The notes: generated by a model from the letters alone, not told the origin. DNA of 64,000 bases from Pseudomonas mangrovi (GCF_003052585.1 NZ_QASN01000020.1:718501-782500); one strand, 5' to 3'. Counted from the first letter of the stretch, positions 1-14,127 are shown. Made by a program: numbers and translations.

Positions 1-49
1 AATCACTGATTTCCGGGCTTTTTCGTTTCCGCCCCATGAATGGCTCGGC

Positions 50-78
50 TTGTTCTGAGGGCGGCGGACTTATATAGT
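50..78 (+). promoter_or_regulatory. Probable sigma-70 promoter of the tRNA-Leu gene
   Basis: TTGTTC (50-55) and TATAGT (73-78) are separated by 17 bases, followed by a short GC-rich stretch and then the tRNA 35 bases downstream. A small hairpin, GTCGCC/GGCGAC (88-103), lies in the leader. Spacing and position fit a stable-RNA promoter; the assignment is inferred from the hexamers only. Bases 1-30 end in GGGCTTTTTCG, which looks like the tail of a terminator from an upstream gene outside the window. Confidence 0.5.
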
Positions 79-112
79 CCGGACCTCGTCGCCTGCGGGC
101 GACGGCGCTACC

Positions 113-199
113 GCCCGAATGGCGAAATCGGTAGACGCAGGGGACTTAAAATCCCTCGCCAGCAATGGCATGCCGGTTCGAGTCCGGCTTCGGGCACCA
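113..199 (+). tRNA. tRNA-Leu (anticodon UAA)
   Basis: The 87-base cloverleaf has acceptor arms GCCCGAA/TTCGGGC, an anticodon stem-loop with TAA in the loop CTTAAAA, a long variable arm as expected for a class II leucine tRNA, the T-loop GGTTCGAGTCC, and an encoded 3' CCA (197-199). It lies 85 bases upstream of tusD, so sulfur-relay genes follow directly after a tRNA gene. Confidence 0.97.
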
Positions 200-284
200 A
201 TCTTCGCAACAACCGCCTTCGCCGCCTGTATTTCAGGCCGCCAGGTCTTATCATTCCGCCAGTTATCCACTCACGCGGTCTGCC

Positions 285-677
285 ATGAAATTCGCCATTG
301 CCCTGTTTTCACCGCCGCACGCGCCCTCCTCGCGCCGCGCTCTGCGCTTCGCCGAGGCGGTACTGGCCGGCGGGCATGAGATCGTGCGGCTGTTTCTCTA
401 TCAGGATGCAGTGCAGCACGCCTCGGCGGCACTGGTGCTGCCACAGGACGAAACCGACGGCGCCAGGCAGTGGCAGACATTCATCAGCGACAACCAGCTC
501 GACGCGGTGGTCTGCATTGCCGCAGCGCTGCGCCGCGGCGTACTCAACGACGAGGAAGCCGCACGTCATGACAAGCCTGCGACAGTACAGTCGCGGGCCT
601 GGACGCTTTCCGGCCTGGGCCAGCTGCACGAAGCCAACCAGCTCGCAGATCGGCTGATCTGCTTTGGAGGCCCCTGA
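285..677 (+). CDS. tusD: Sulfurtransferase TusD (DsrE family)
   Basis: This 130-residue protein has the length and fold signature of TusD, the sulfur-carrying subunit of the TusBCD complex. The complex takes persulfide sulfur from TusA and hands it to TusE for 2-thiouridine synthesis at tRNA position 34. The sequence opens MKFAIALFSPP, and the single likely active cysteine is Cys77 in AVVCIAAALRRG, matching the E. coli Cys78 region. The ATG at 285 is preferred over upstream in-frame starts because the homologous region begins there and the earlier codons overlap the tRNA. The stop overlaps the tusC start (TGATG), which implies translational coupling. It acts in the cytoplasm as part of the tusDCBE operon. 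Confidence 0.93.
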   Translation: MKFAIALFSPPHAPSSRRALRFAEAVLAGGHEIVRLFLYQDAVQHASAALVLPQDETDGARQWQTFISDNQLDAVVCIAAALRRGVLNDEEAARHDKPATVQSRAWTLSGLGQLHEANQLADRLICFGGP

Positions 678-1036
678 TGAGCCAGTCGCTGCTGATCGTC
701 ACGCGTCAGGCGCCATGGAGCGGCCCTGGTGCCCGTGAGGCGCTGGACATCGCCCTGGCAGGCGGAGCCTTCGATCTGCCGCTGGGCCTGCTTTTTCTCG
801 ACGACGGTGTTTTTCAGCTGGCACCCGGGCAGCAACCAGCGAGCCTCACGCTCAAGGATCTGCAGGCCAATCTACAGGCGCTGCCGATGTTCGGCGTCGA
901 GGCGCTGTATGTCTCCGCCCGCAGCCTGAATGAACGAGGGCTGAGCGACGGCGCTCTGCAATTGCCGGTGGAGGTGCTCGACGATGTCGGTCTGAGCGCC
1001 CTCTTCGAGCGTTACGACCAGGTGATCACTCTCTGA
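677..1036 (+). CDS. tusC: Sulfurtransferase complex subunit TusC (DsrF family)
   Basis: A 119-residue protein, exactly the usual length of TusC. It is the central non-catalytic subunit of the TusBCD heterohexamer in the cytoplasmic tRNA 2-thiolation relay. The start ATG shares its A with the tusD stop, and its own stop overlaps the tusB start in the same way. This one-base-overlap arrangement is typical of subunits made in equal amounts. The DsrE-like fold is inferred from the beta-alpha pattern (LLIVTRQAPW then a helix) and from position in the operon. TusC homologues usually lack the reactive cysteine, and none is seen here. Confidence 0.92.
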   Translation: MSQSLLIVTRQAPWSGPGAREALDIALAGGAFDLPLGLLFLDDGVFQLAPGQQPASLTLKDLQANLQALPMFGVEALYVSARSLNERGLSDGALQLPVEVLDDVGLSALFERYDQVITL

Positions 1037-1338
1037 TGAGCACGCTGCACGTTCTTTCCCACTCGCCGTTCAGCGACAGTCGCCTGTCCAGCTGCCTGCG
1101 CCTGCTCACTCCGGGCGACGGCCTGCTACTCTGCGGCGACGCGGTCTATGCCCTGCAGGGCGGCACGGCTCAGCGCGCGGCCCTGGAGCTGATGCCCGAG
1201 ACTATCGCCCTGTTGGCGCTGGCCGAGGACCTCCACGCCCGCGGCCTGGTGCAGCTTCCCGAGCGCCTGCAGCTGCTCGACTACCCAGGCTTCGTTGCCA
1301 GCAGCATCGCCTTCGACAAGGTGAATACCTGGCTATGA
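1036..1338 (+). CDS. tusB: Sulfurtransferase complex subunit TusB (DsrH family)
   Basis: A 100-residue protein beginning MSTLHVLSHSPF, matching the small DsrH/TusB family (about 95-100 residues). It is the third subunit of the cytoplasmic TusBCD complex that relays persulfide sulfur toward MnmA for wobble uridine thiolation. The start overlaps tusC by one base, and the end overlaps tusE by four bases (ATGA). The C-terminal segment GFVASSIAFDKVNTWL resembles the conserved end of the family. Cys34 (LLLCGDAVYAL) is present, but its role is unclear. The assignment rests on length, family-like sequence and gene order. Confidence 0.9.
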   Translation: MSTLHVLSHSPFSDSRLSSCLRLLTPGDGLLLCGDAVYALQGGTAQRAALELMPETIALLALAEDLHARGLVQLPERLQLLDYPGFVASSIAFDKVNTWL

Positions 1339-1670
1339 ACAGTCTGCAGGTGAACGGCCGCAGCATCGCACTCGACAAGGATGGCAATCTTTGTGACCTC
1401 GATGAGTGGTCCGAGTCGGTCGCCGAGGCGCTCGCCGAGTACGAAGGCCTGCAACTCGGCTCCGAACACTGGGAAATACTCCTGCTGCTGCGCGCCTTCT
1501 ACCAGGAATTCCAGCTGTCGCCGGCGACCCGGCCACTGATCAAGTACGCGGCGCTCAAGCTGGGGCCGGACAAAGGCAACAGCCTGCACCTCAACCGCCT
1601 GTTCAAGGGCACTCCCGCCAAGCTCGCTGCCAAGCTTGCCGGCCTGCCGAAACCGAGCAACTGCATATGA
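1335..1670 (+). CDS. tusE: Sulfur relay protein TusE (DsrC family)
   Basis: A 111-residue DsrC/TusE protein. It accepts persulfide sulfur from TusBCD and carries it on a C-terminal cysteine to MnmA, whose gene is at 19756-20871. The decisive residue is visible: the protein ends PKPSNCI, so Cys110 is the penultimate residue, as in the family. The dissimilatory DsrC pattern has a second cysteine about ten residues earlier; this protein lacks it, which fits a tRNA-thiolation role rather than sulfite reduction. The start codon overlaps tusB by four bases, and the stop overlaps the next gene's ATG, so all five genes from 285 to 2650 look like one transcription unit. Confidence 0.94.
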   Translation: MNSLQVNGRSIALDKDGNLCDLDEWSESVAEALAEYEGLQLGSEHWEILLLLRAFYQEFQLSPATRPLIKYAALKLGPDKGNSLHLNRLFKGTPAKLAAKLAGLPKPSNCI

Positions 1671-2650
1671 ACCTCGTTACCCCAGCTGAACATCCGTTTG
1701 CCGTCTTTGTGCGCATTCTCGGCAAGGGCAAACGCGGCGCCCGCGACCTGACCCGCGAAGAAGCCCGTGAGGCCATGGGCATGCTGCTCGACGGCAAGGT
1801 CGAAGAAACCCAGCTCGGCGCCTTCCTCATGCTGCTGCGGCACAAGGAAGAAAGCGCCGAGGAAATGGCCGGGTTTGCCGAAGCGATCCGCGCCCGCCTG
1901 AATGCTCCGCAGATCGCCGTCGACCTCGACTGGCCAAGTTACGCCGGCAAGAAGCGTCACCTGCCCTGGTACCTGCTGGCGGCCAAGTGTCTGGCTGGCT
2001 CCGGGAAGCGCATCCTGATGCATGGCGGCGGTGCCCACACTGCCGGCAGGATGTACAGCGAGCAACTGCTCGACAGGCTCTCCATCCTGGTATGCAGGGA
2101 CTGGTCACAGGTCGCCGGCGCGCTCGACGCTGAGGGTCTCGCCTTCGCACCGCTGGGCGACTGGATGCCCGAGCTGCAGCGAATGATCGACCTGCGCAAC
2201 ATCCTCGGCCTGCGCTCGCCGATCCATTCGCTGGCGCGCATCATCAATCCGCTCGGGGCGCGCTGCGGCCTGCAGAGCATCTTTCACCCTGGCTACCAGG
2301 AAGTGCACCGGGCGGCCAGCCAGCTGCTCGGTGACAACGCGCTGGTGATCAAGGGCGACGGCGGCGAGATCGAGCTCAACCCAGATGCCAGCTCGCACCT
2401 CTACGGCACCCGCGGTGGTGAAAACTGGGACGAGGAATGGCCGCCACTGTCCCCGCAACGCCACGTCAAACCGCCAAGTCTCGAGCCCGAACAGCTGCTT
2501 GCGTTCTGGCGCGGCGAGCGCGATGACGCCTACGGCCGGCTGGCCACTCTCGCTACCATCGCCCTCGCCTTGCGGGCGCTGGGCACACCGCGCGAGCAGG
2601 CGCTGAGCGACGCGGAAAGACTCTGGGAAGAACGCAACCGATCGATCTGA
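1667..2650 (+). CDS. TrpD2/YbiB-like nucleic-acid-binding glycosyltransferase-fold protein
   Basis: A 327-residue protein related to anthranilate phosphoribosyltransferase (TrpD). The N-terminal helical domain (about residues 1-75, with GKGKRGARDLTREEAREAM) and a TrpD-like alpha/beta domain with the glycine-rich MHGGGAHTAGR are visible. The close family is YbiB/TrpD2, which is not a tryptophan enzyme; the E. coli member binds nucleic acid without sequence preference. The genetic neighbourhood supports this, since there are no trp genes here, and the ATG overlaps the tusE stop (ATGA), tying expression to tRNA thiolation. The ATG at 1667 was chosen over upstream in-frame starts because of that overlap. 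A role in tRNA modification or RNA handling is inference. Confidence 0.8.
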   Translation: MNLVTPAEHPFAVFVRILGKGKRGARDLTREEAREAMGMLLDGKVEETQLGAFLMLLRHKEESAEEMAGFAEAIRARLNAPQIAVDLDWPSYAGKKRHLPWYLLAAKCLAGSGKRILMHGGGAHTAGRMYSEQLLDRLSILVCRDWSQVAGALDAEGLAFAPLGDWMPELQRMIDLRNILGLRSPIHSLARIINPLGARCGLQSIFHPGYQEVHRAASQLLGDNALVIKGDGGEIELNPDASSHLYGTRGGENWDEEWPPLSPQRHVKPPSLEPEQLLAFWRGERDDAYGRLATLATIALALRALGTPREQALSDAERLWEERNRSI

Positions 2651-2738
2651 CCGATCCTTTCCATTGAGGATTCGAACCCATCCGCCCTGCCCCTGTCGCT
2701 AGAGTGAGCAACTCATTCTTTGCAAAGAGGTAAGGCCG

Positions 2739-3740
2739 GTGGGACTCCTGATCGACGGGCAATGGCATGACCAGTGGTACGACACCAGCGACGGCCGCTT
2801 CAAGCGCGAGGATGCGCAGCGGCGCAACTGGATCACCGCAAGCGGCGATGCCGGACCCAGCGGCGAAGGCGGCTTTCCCGCACAGGCCGGCCGCTATCAT
2901 CTGTATGTATCGCTGGCCTGCCCCTGGGCCCATCGCACGCTGATCCTGCGCGAGCTGAAGCAGGTGCAGCCGCTGGTCGAGGTGTCGATCGTCAGCTGGC
3001 TGATGGGCGAGGATGGCTGGACCTTCGACCCGGCCACCGGCTCGAGCGGCGATGCCCTGCACGGATTCAGTCATCTACATCAGCTCTATACCCGCGACGA
3101 CCCGGACTACAGCGGCCGGGTAACCGTGCCCACCCTCTGGGACCGCGAGCGCCAGCGGATCGTCAGCAACGAATCGGCGGAGATCCTGCGCATGTTCAAC
3201 CAGGCCTTCGACGACATCACGGGCTCGCGGCTGGATCTGTACCCGGAGGCCCTGCGCGAGGAGATCGACGCCCTTAATGCCCGCATCTACCCGCAGGTGA
3301 ACAACGGCGTCTATCGCGCAGGCTTCGCCACCACCCAGGAAGCTTACCGGGAGGCCTTCGATGAGCTGTTCGGCGCGCTGGACTGGCTCGAAGCGCTGCT
3401 ACAGAAGCAGCGCTATCTCTGCGGCGAATACCTGACCGAGGCCGATTGGCGCCTGTTCACCACCCTGATCCGCTTCGACAGCGCCTACCACGGGCATTTC
3501 AAGTGCAATCTGCGGCGTATTCAGGACTACCCGGCGCTCTCGGGCTGGCTGCGCGAGCTCTACCAGTGGCCAGGCATCGCCACGACCGTCGACTTCACCC
3601 ATATCAAGCACCACTACTACCGAAGCCACGCCAACATCAACCCGACCGGCATAGTGCCGGCGGGCCCGGCGCTGGATCTGGACGGCGCCCATGGCCGCGA
3701 GGCCCTTCCCGGAAGGGGGATCTGGCAGCGAGCGGGTTAG
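2739..3740 (+). CDS. Glutathionyl-hydroquinone reductase (YqjG/Xi-class GST)
   Basis: A 333-residue glutathione transferase of the Xi class, which reductively removes glutathione from glutathionyl-hydroquinones using a catalytic cysteine. The hallmark LACPWAHRT (Cys near residue 60) and the C-terminal helical domain with NNGVYRAGFA and FIKHHYY-type segments (here FTHIKHHYYRSH) are present. Length agrees with E. coli YqjG (328). Translation starts at GTG 2739 with AGAGG eight bases upstream; no ATG in a suitable place exists. It stands alone between the tus operon and the convergent cysG. It is cytoplasmic and probably acts in quinone detoxification. Confidence 0.88.
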   Translation: MGLLIDGQWHDQWYDTSDGRFKREDAQRRNWITASGDAGPSGEGGFPAQAGRYHLYVSLACPWAHRTLILRELKQVQPLVEVSIVSWLMGEDGWTFDPATGSSGDALHGFSHLHQLYTRDDPDYSGRVTVPTLWDRERQRIVSNESAEILRMFNQAFDDITGSRLDLYPEALREEIDALNARIYPQVNNGVYRAGFATTQEAYREAFDELFGALDWLEALLQKQRYLCGEYLTEADWRLFTTLIRFDSAYHGHFKCNLRRIQDYPALSGWLRELYQWPGIATTVDFTHIKHHYYRSHANINPTGIVPAGPALDLDGAHGREALPGRGIWQRAG

Positions 3741-3768
3741 CGCTTACGAGGCGCCAGTTGGGCTCGAT

Positions 3769-3800
3769 GGCGCAATGCGCTGCGCTTATTACGCCCTAGG
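3769..3800. repeat. Intergenic repeat, copy of the element at 29278
   Basis: GCAATGCGCTGCGCTTATT, preceded by GGC and followed by a CCCTA-type end, lies between the yqjG-like gene and cysG. The same core recurs at 29278-29308 after aceA. Sequences of this kind are dispersed in Pseudomonas intergenic DNA. The function is unknown; the position between two converging genes (3740 and 3860) fits a non-coding extragenic repeat. Confidence 0.6.
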
Positions 3801-3859
3801 CAACGCAGCACCTCAGCGGAACTTGCCACACGAGGCAGGGTAGCAGCCGCGTGCCGCTG

Positions 3860-5248
3860 TCAGCCCCGTGCGCCTTCGAACCAGGCAAGCTTCTCGCGCA
3901 GGCTGACCACCTCGCCGACGATCACCAGGGTCGGCGCCTGCACCTCATGCCGGGCCAGCAGATCGGGCAGACTTTGCAGGGTACCGGTGTAGACGCGCTG
4001 GTTGCTGGTAGTGCCTTGCTGTACCAGCGCTACCGGGGTACTCGCGGCACGACCATGGGCGATCAGTTGCTCGCAGATCACCGGCAGCCCCACCAGGCCC
4101 ATGTAGAACACCAGCGTCTGCCCGGGCGCTGCCAGCTCCTTCCAGGGCAGATCGCAGCTGCCATCCTTGAGATGGCCGGTGACGAAACGCACCGACTGGG
4201 CATGGTCGCGATGGGTCAGCGGGATGCCGGCATAGGCTGCGCAGCCGGAGGCCGCGGTGATGCCCGGCACCACCTGAAAGGGAATGCCGTGGGCGGCGAG
4301 CTCTTCGATCTCCTCGCCGCCACGGCCGAAGATGAACGGGTCACCGCCCTTCAGTCGCAGCACGCGCTTGCCTTCCTTCGCCAGATCGACCAGACGCCGG
4401 TTGATCTGCTCCTGTGGCAGCGCATGCTCGGCACGCTGCTTGCCGACATAGATGCGTTCGGCGTCACGCCGGCACAGCTCGATGATCGCTGGCGCCACCA
4501 GGCGGTCGTAAAGCACCACGTCGGCCTGCTGCATCAGGCGCAGGGCGCGAAAGGTCAGCAGGTCAGGGTCACCGGGGCCCGCACCAACCAGATAGACCTC
4601 GCCGAGCATGCGCGGCGCCGCGCCGCAGATCTTTTCCTCGAGCAGACGCTCGCCCTCGCCGAGCTTGCCGGCGAACACGCTTTCGGCAATCTGCCCCTGG
4701 AACACGTCTTCCCAGAACACCCGACGTTGCTGCACGTTGGGGAACAGCGTCTTAACCTGCGCGCGAAACTTCTTCGCCAGGCCGGCCAACTGACCGTAGG
4801 TGGCTGGAATCCAGGTCTCGATCTTGGCGCGGATCAGGCGTGCCAATACCGGTGCGTCGCCGCCGCTGGTCACTGCGACTATCAACGGCGAGCGATCGAC
4901 GATGGCCGGGAAGATCACGCTGCACAGCTTGGGCGCATCCACCACATTGACCGGAATGCCACGCTGCTGCGCCTGCTCCGATATCCGCGCGTTGAGCGGC
5001 TCGTCATCGGTGGCAGCGATCACCAGGGTAACGCCCTGCAGGTCGCCTTCCTCGTATCCGCGCTGCAGAACCTCTCCGCCACCCTCCCCGGCCATCTGCA
5101 GCAGCTCAGCCCGGATCTGCGGGGCAACCACGCGCAGGCGTGCGCCGGCGTCCGCCAGCAACCGCGCCTTGCGCACTGCCACCTCGCCACCACCAACGAC
5201 CAGAACGATCTTGTCCTGCAACTTGTGAAACAGGGGAAGGAAGTCCAT
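3860..5248 (-). CDS. cysG: Siroheme synthase CysG (trifunctional)
   Basis: A 462-residue fused enzyme that converts uroporphyrinogen III to siroheme, the cofactor of sulfite and nitrite reductases. The N-terminal half holds the precorrin-2 dehydrogenase/ferrochelatase module, with a Rossmann motif [15 protein letters not shown] near residue 15 and the [16 protein letters not shown] segment that carries the ferrochelatase serine. The C-terminal half is the SAM-dependent uroporphyrinogen methyltransferase, with [26 protein letters not shown] and [19 protein letters not shown]. Length matches the family (457-465). The start [10 protein letters not shown] at 5248 was chosen over a start 24 codons upstream because it matches the conserved N terminus. 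It lies just downstream of serS on the same strand. Confidence 0.96.
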   Translation of the reverse strand: MDFLPLFHKLQDKIVLVVGGGEVAVRKARLLADAGARLRVVAPQIRAELLQMAGEGGGEVLQRGYEEGDLQGVTLVIAATDDEPLNARISEQAQQRGIPVNVVDAPKLCSVIFPAIVDRSPLIVAVTSGGDAPVLARLIRAKIETWIPATYGQLAGLAKKFRAQVKTLFPNVQQRRVFWEDVFQGQIAESVFAGKLGEGERLLEEKICGAAPRMLGEVYLVGAGPGDPDLLTFRALRLMQQADVVLYDRLVAPAIIELCRRDAERIYVGKQRAEHALPQEQINRRLVDLAKEGKRVLRLKGGDPFIFGRGGEEIEELAAHGIPFQVVPGITAASGCAAYAGIPLTHRDHAQSVRFVTGHLKDGSCDLPWKELAAPGQTLVFYMGLVGLPVICEQLIAHGRAASTPVALVQQGTTSNQRVYTGTLQSLPDLLARHEVQAPTLVIVGEVVSLREKLAWFEGARG

Positions 5249-5364
5249 GGCGGCGCCTTGTCGAGAAAGTGATGACAGGAATACGACATCGCAGGAGGCG
5301 AGCCGCATGTCGAAAATCAAGTCTGGCGTTCAGGGCGCACATCGCTGCGCGCCCGCCACCACGA

Positions 5365-6732
<1,368 letters not shown>

Positions 6733-7107
6733 CTACCAGCGCGCCAGACTCATGCCGCCCCAGGCTGCGAGCAGACCGCCCGCGACGCTGCCGAACAGAT
6801 AGGCGAACGCCAGCGGCGCCTGCCCGCCGTCGAGCAGCTTGAGGACTTCGAGGCTGAAGCTGGAAAAGGTCGTCAGGCCGCCCAGCACGCCGGCGAGCAG
6901 ACCGGTACGCAGCGGCAACGGCAGATCCGTACGCAGCAGGAACCAGGCAGACAGAAAGCCGATGGCGAAGCAGCCGATCAGGTTGACCAGCAGCGTGCCG
7001 AGGTAGAAATGCCGCGGCCAGTTGGCGACCACCCAGTAGCTGGTCAGAAAACGCAGGCAGGAACCCACCGCCCCACCCAGAGCCACCGCCAGCAGCACCT
7101 TGATCAT
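6733..7107 (-). CDS. crcB: Fluoride channel CrcB/Fluc
   Basis: A 124-residue inner-membrane protein with four hydrophobic segments, working as a dual-topology dimer that exports fluoride. Family signatures are visible: [10 protein letters not shown] near the N terminus, [11 protein letters not shown] in the second helix and [12 protein letters not shown] in the third, whose phenylalanines line the pore. Its ATG overlaps the rarA stop by four bases (ATGA), with GGAG just upstream, so it is translationally coupled to rarA. I saw no clear fluoride riboswitch in front of it, which fits its position inside an operon. There is nothing unusual in the residues. Confidence 0.94.
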   Translation of the reverse strand: MIKVLLAVALGGAVGSCLRFLTSYWVVANWPRHFYLGTLLVNLIGCFAIGFLSAWFLLRTDLPLPLRTGLLAGVLGGLTTFSSFSLEVLKLLDGGQAPLAFAYLFGSVAGGLLAAWGGMSLARW

Positions 7108-8429
7108 GGTTTTCTCCGTTGCCGCGGGCTGGCCTGATCCAGTGCGGACAGGTGTGCGAGCTTGTCGCGGATCTTGCCTTCCAGGCCGCGGGGTGCCGGC
7201 TGATAGTACTGGCGCGGCGTCATGGCCTCGGGGAAGTAGTCTTCGCCGGCGGCATAGGCATCCGGCTCGTCATGCGCGTAGCGGTATTCGTCACCGTAGC
7301 CGAGCTCCTTCATCAGCCGGGTCGGCGCATTGCGCAGGTGTAGCGGCACCTCCAGCGAACCCTGCTCGGCGGCGTCGCGCATCGCTGCCTTGAACGCCGT
7401 ATAGACCGCATTGCTCTTCGGCGCACAGGCCAGATAGACCACCGCCTGCGCCACCGCCAGCTCACCCTCGGGGCTGCCCAGGCGCTCCTGTACATCCCAG
7501 GCGTTCAGGCACAGGCCCAGCGCGCGCGGATCGGCATTACCGATGTCCTCGCTGGCCATGCGCACCACCCGGCGCGCCAGATAAAGCGGGTCGCAGCCGC
7601 CATCAAGCATGCGCGCGTACCAGTAAAGCGCAGCATCCGGACTGGAGCCGCGGATGGACTTGTGCAGTGCGCTGATCTGGTCGTAGAAGGCTTCGCCACC
7701 CTTGTCGAAGCGCCGGCGACTGTCGCCGAGCAGGCTCTGCAGCAGCTCGACACCGATTTCGCCGCCGTCCTCGACCAGATCTGCCGCGTTCTCCAGCAGA
7801 TTGAGCACCCGCCGGCCATCGCCATCAGCCGCGCTCATGAGTATCTGCTGTGCCTCGTCGGACAGTCTCAACTGGCGCTCGCCCAGGCCTTTCTGCTCCT
7901 CCAGCGCACGCCCGATCAACTGGCGCAATGCGGCCTCGTCCAGGCTCTTGAGCACGTACACCCGCGCGCGCGACAGCAGCGCGTTGTTCAGTTCGAACGA
8001 GGGGTTCTCGGTGGTCGCGCCGATGAAGATCAGCGTGCCGTCCTCGACGTAAGGCAGGAAGGCATCCTGCTGCGACTTGTTGAAGCGGTGCACCTCATCG
8101 ACGAACAGAATGGTCCGCCGGCCGGACTGCGCCGCATGCTGACGGGCGATCTCGACCGCCTGGCGAATCTCCTTGACCCCGGAGAGCACCGCCGAGAGGG
8201 TCTCGAAGTGCGCATCCGACACCTGCGCGAGCAACCGTGCCAGGGTGGTCTTGCCGACCCCGGGCGGGCCCCAGAAGATCATCGAATGCAGCGCGCCCTG
8301 CTCCAGCGCCTCGCGCAGCGGCTTGCCCTTGCCCAGCAGGTGCTCCTGGCCGACGTATTCGTCCAGGCTGGCGGCCCGCAGACGGGCTGCCAGGGGCTGG
8401 GCGATCGGGGGGCGGCCGAACAGGTCCAA
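7104..8429 (-). CDS. rarA: Replication-associated recombination ATPase RarA (MgsA)
   Basis: A 441-residue AAA+ ATPase of the clamp-loader-like RarA/WRNIP1 family, which acts at stalled replication forks and interacts with single-strand-binding protein. Walker A is [12 protein letters not shown] (near residue 53) and Walker B is [11 protein letters not shown]. The sensor-1 segment [11 protein letters not shown] and the C-terminal tetramerisation domain ([21 protein letters not shown]) are all present. The start is TTG at 8429: [18 protein letters not shown] matches the conserved N terminus and no ATG is suitably placed. It lies 12 bases after lolA and overlaps crcB by four bases, so lolA-rarA-crcB look co-transcribed. 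Confidence 0.95.
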   Translation of the reverse strand: MDLFGRPPIAQPLAARLRAASLDEYVGQEHLLGKGKPLREALEQGALHSMIFWGPPGVGKTTLARLLAQVSDAHFETLSAVLSGVKEIRQAVEIARQHAAQSGRRTILFVDEVHRFNKSQQDAFLPYVEDGTLIFIGATTENPSFELNNALLSRARVYVLKSLDEAALRQLIGRALEEQKGLGERQLRLSDEAQQILMSAADGDGRRVLNLLENAADLVEDGGEIGVELLQSLLGDSRRRFDKGGEAFYDQISALHKSIRGSSPDAALYWYARMLDGGCDPLYLARRVVRMASEDIGNADPRALGLCLNAWDVQERLGSPEGELAVAQAVVYLACAPKSNAVYTAFKAAMRDAAEQGSLEVPLHLRNAPTRLMKELGYGDEYRYAHDEPDAYAAGEDYFPEAMTPRQYYQPAPRGLEGKIRDKLAHLSALDQASPRQRRKP

Positions 8430-8441
8430 GATGCTGGTCCG

Positions 8442-9068
8442 CTATTCCTGGATCACATCCACGCCTTCGGGAATCTCGAAGGTGAACTTATCCGGGTTGA
8501 GAATCTCGTTCATCTTCACGCCGAGGAAGAGGATGTTGGTGCGCTGACCGACACTGTCGATCAGTTGCATGTCATTGATCACGCCGCCGCGGAAGGACAG
8601 GCGCAAGCTGTCGAACAGGGTATCGCTGCTCTTGGGCTTGAGGATGAAATCGACCACATCGCCGGCTTCCTTGTGGGTGATCTCGAAGCTCTCGCGGATC
8701 TGCGACACATCCCCGGAGAGCAACAGCGCGGGGGTATGGGTCAGCCTCTGGTCGAGCGCCTGGATGGTGACCTGCTCCAGATCCGGGTCATACAGCCAGA
8801 CCTTCTGCCCATCGGAAACCAGCAACTGCTCCAGCGGCGCATCGGTATGCCAGCGCAGCTGGCCGGGTCGCTTGAGCGCCAGCTCGCCGGAAGTCTCCTG
8901 CAGATGGGTGCCGGATGCATCCAGGGTCAACTGCGAGAAGCGCGCAGTCAGGGTCTTGGCATTGCCGAGCAGGCCGGACAGTCGCTTCGCCGTGGCCTCC
9001 TCGTCGGCCTGGGCGCCGAGGGTGAAACAGGCCAGGCTGGCCACAAGCAGCAAACGGATCAGGCGCAT
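8442..9068 (-). CDS. lolA: Outer-membrane lipoprotein carrier LolA
   Basis: A 208-residue periplasmic chaperone that takes lipoproteins released by LolCDE and delivers them to LolB in the outer membrane. The N terminus [21 protein letters not shown] is a typical signal peptide with cleavage expected near residue 21 (AQA/DEE). The mature protein shows the LolA pattern: ARFSQLTLD, the strand LRWHTDAP containing the conserved arginine, and [20 protein letters not shown]. Length agrees with the family (about 205). It is encoded between ftsK (27-base gap) and rarA (12 bases), an arrangement common in gammaproteobacteria. Confidence 0.96.
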   Translation of the reverse strand: MRLIRLLLVASLACFTLGAQADEEATAKRLSGLLGNAKTLTARFSQLTLDASGTHLQETSGELALKRPGQLRWHTDAPLEQLLVSDGQKVWLYDPDLEQVTIQALDQRLTHTPALLLSGDVSQIRESFEITHKEAGDVVDFILKPKSSDTLFDSLRLSFRGGVINDMQLIDSVGQRTNILFLGVKMNEILNPDKFTFEIPEGVDVIQE

Positions 9069-9095
9069 TGGATTCCTCGAAACAGGTTGGATAAA

Positions 9096-11582
<2,487 letters not shown>

Positions 11583-11712
11583 GCCATGCGGCAGGCCACA
11601 CTCGCGATCGGCTTTCCGCCATCCCCCACCTTCGGTGTAGGATACCCGGCATTCCCCACTCCGACGCGGCCCAATTGGACCACGCATTGTTTTTACAGAC
11701 AAAGGCTTATGA

Positions 11713-12672
<960 letters not shown>

Positions 12673-12679
12673 GCCGCTC

Positions 12680-13378
12680 GTGCTCACCTGGCTGTCGCGT
12701 GACGATCTGGCCTTCCCCCCGCTGGAGAAGGCCCTTCGCGAGCCCAACGGGCTGTTGGCGGCCGGCGGTGACCTGTCCGCGCAGCGTCTGATCGCTGCCT
12801 ATCGGCATGGTTGCTTTCCCTGGTATCAGGGCGAACAGCCACTGTTGTGGTGGTCACCCGATCCGCGCACCGTTCTCTTCCCCAACGAACTGCATGTCTC
12901 CCGCAGCCTCGCCAAGTGCCTGCGCCAGCAGCGCTTCCAGGTGACATTCGATCAGGATTTTGCCGCCGTGATCCGCGAGTGCGCAGGTCCGCGCAGCTAT
13001 ACCGACGGTACCTGGATCACCGACGCGATGCGGAGCGCCTACCAGCAGCTGCATGAAATGGGAGTGGCTCATTCGGTTGAGGTCTGGCACGACGAACAAC
13101 TCGTCGGCGGCCTGTACGGCCTGGCGATGGGTCGCCTGTTTTTCGGGGAATCCATGTTCAGTCGCGCCGACAACGCATCCAAGGTGGGCTTCGTCACCCT
13201 CGTGCGGCAGCTTCAGCAATGGGATTTCGTACTGATCGACTGCCAGATGCCGACCACTCATCTGCAAAGCTTGGGAGCCCGCCCCATCCCGCGCAGCGAA
13301 TTTGCTGCGGCGCTGCGGACCCATCTCGACCAACGGAGCCTGGCCGACTGGCGTTCCTGTGCGAGTCCGCAAGCCTGA
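12680..13378 (+). CDS. aat: Leucyl/phenylalanyl-tRNA--protein transferase
   Basis: A 232-residue enzyme that moves Leu or Phe from charged tRNA onto proteins with N-terminal Arg or Lys, creating a destabilising N-degron. Family signatures are [25 protein letters not shown] (the usual GxFPW region), [13 protein letters not shown] and [16 protein letters not shown]. The start is GTG at 12680 ([14 protein letters not shown]); the ATG farther upstream lies inside trxB. It is seven bases after trxB and 37 before bpt. It works in the cytoplasm upstream of ClpS and ClpA, whose genes lie just downstream at 14494-17146. Confidence 0.95.
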   Translation: MLTWLSRDDLAFPPLEKALREPNGLLAAGGDLSAQRLIAAYRHGCFPWYQGEQPLLWWSPDPRTVLFPNELHVSRSLAKCLRQQRFQVTFDQDFAAVIRECAGPRSYTDGTWITDAMRSAYQQLHEMGVAHSVEVWHDEQLVGGLYGLAMGRLFFGESMFSRADNASKVGFVTLVRQLQQWDFVLIDCQMPTTHLQSLGARPIPRSEFAAALRTHLDQRSLADWRSCASPQA

Positions 13379-13415
13379 CATACACTTGTGCAAGGCCTCC
13401 CTCGAGAAGATGCCG

Positions 13416-14123
13416 ATGACCGAACTGGCGCGTCTGAAGTTCTATGCCACCCAACCCCATCCCTGCAGCTATCTGCCGGACGAGCAGGCCACGACCCTGT
13501 TCCTAGACCCGGCACAGCCGATGGATACCCAGGTGTACGGCGAGCTGTCCGAAGTCGGCTTTCGTCGCAGTGGCGATCATCTGTATCGCCCGCATTGCCA
13601 ACGCTGCAACGCCTGCATCCCTGCACGCCTGCCCGCCTGCCTGTTCCAGCCCAATCGCCAGCAACGCAAGATCATCAAGCGCAACGCTGACCTGCAGGTA
13701 CGGCCGGTCAAACCGGTCTTCCGCGAGGAGTACTACCAGCTGTATTCGCGCTATATCGAACAGCGTCACGCCGACGGCGACATGTACCCCCCAAGTCGCG
13801 AACAGTTCTCCACCTTCCTGGTGCGTGACCTGCCGTTCTGCCGCTTCTACGAGTTCCGACTGGACGAGCGGCTGCTTGCGATAGCGGTCACCGACGTACT
13901 GCCCAACGGTCTCTCGGCGGTTTATACCTTCTACGATCCGGACGAGGAAAAACGCAGCCTGGGACGCTATGCAATCCTCTGGCAGATTGGCGAAACCGCA
14001 CGTCTGGGGCTGGAGGCGCTCTATCTGGGTTACTGGATTCGCGCCTGTCGCAAGATGAACTACAAGACCCAATATCGGCCCATCGAACTCTTCGTCAATC
14101 AGCGCTGGAGCCTTCTGACATAG
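13416..14123 (+). CDS. bpt: Aspartate/glutamate leucyltransferase Bpt
   Basis: A 235-residue bacterial homologue of eukaryotic arginyl transferases that attaches leucine to N-terminal Asp or Glu, widening the range of N-degron substrates. It begins [21 protein letters not shown], where Cys18 belongs to the family's conserved N-terminal cysteine. It contains [14 protein letters not shown] (a CxxC-type cluster) and the C-terminal GNAT-like half [29 protein letters not shown]. An ATG six bases earlier exists, but GAGAAG is better spaced (six bases) for 13416. It pairs with aat directly upstream. Length is identical to what I recall for Pseudomonas. Confidence 0.93.
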   Translation: MTELARLKFYATQPHPCSYLPDEQATTLFLDPAQPMDTQVYGELSEVGFRRSGDHLYRPHCQRCNACIPARLPACLFQPNRQQRKIIKRNADLQVRPVKPVFREEYYQLYSRYIEQRHADGDMYPPSREQFSTFLVRDLPFCRFYEFRLDERLLAIAVTDVLPNGLSAVYTFYDPDEEKRSLGRYAILWQIGETARLGLEALYLGYWIRACRKMNYKTQYRPIELFVNQRWSLLT

Positions 14124-14127
14124 GGCC

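Noticed and set aside
1667..2650. Anthranilate phosphoribosyltransferase (trpD) as the name of this gene
   Set aside because: The sequence is TrpD-like but belongs to the YbiB/TrpD2 branch, and no tryptophan genes are nearby.
3851..5272. A 473-codon plus frame opposite cysG
   Set aside because: Antisense shadow; cysG has intact Rossmann and methyltransferase motifs.
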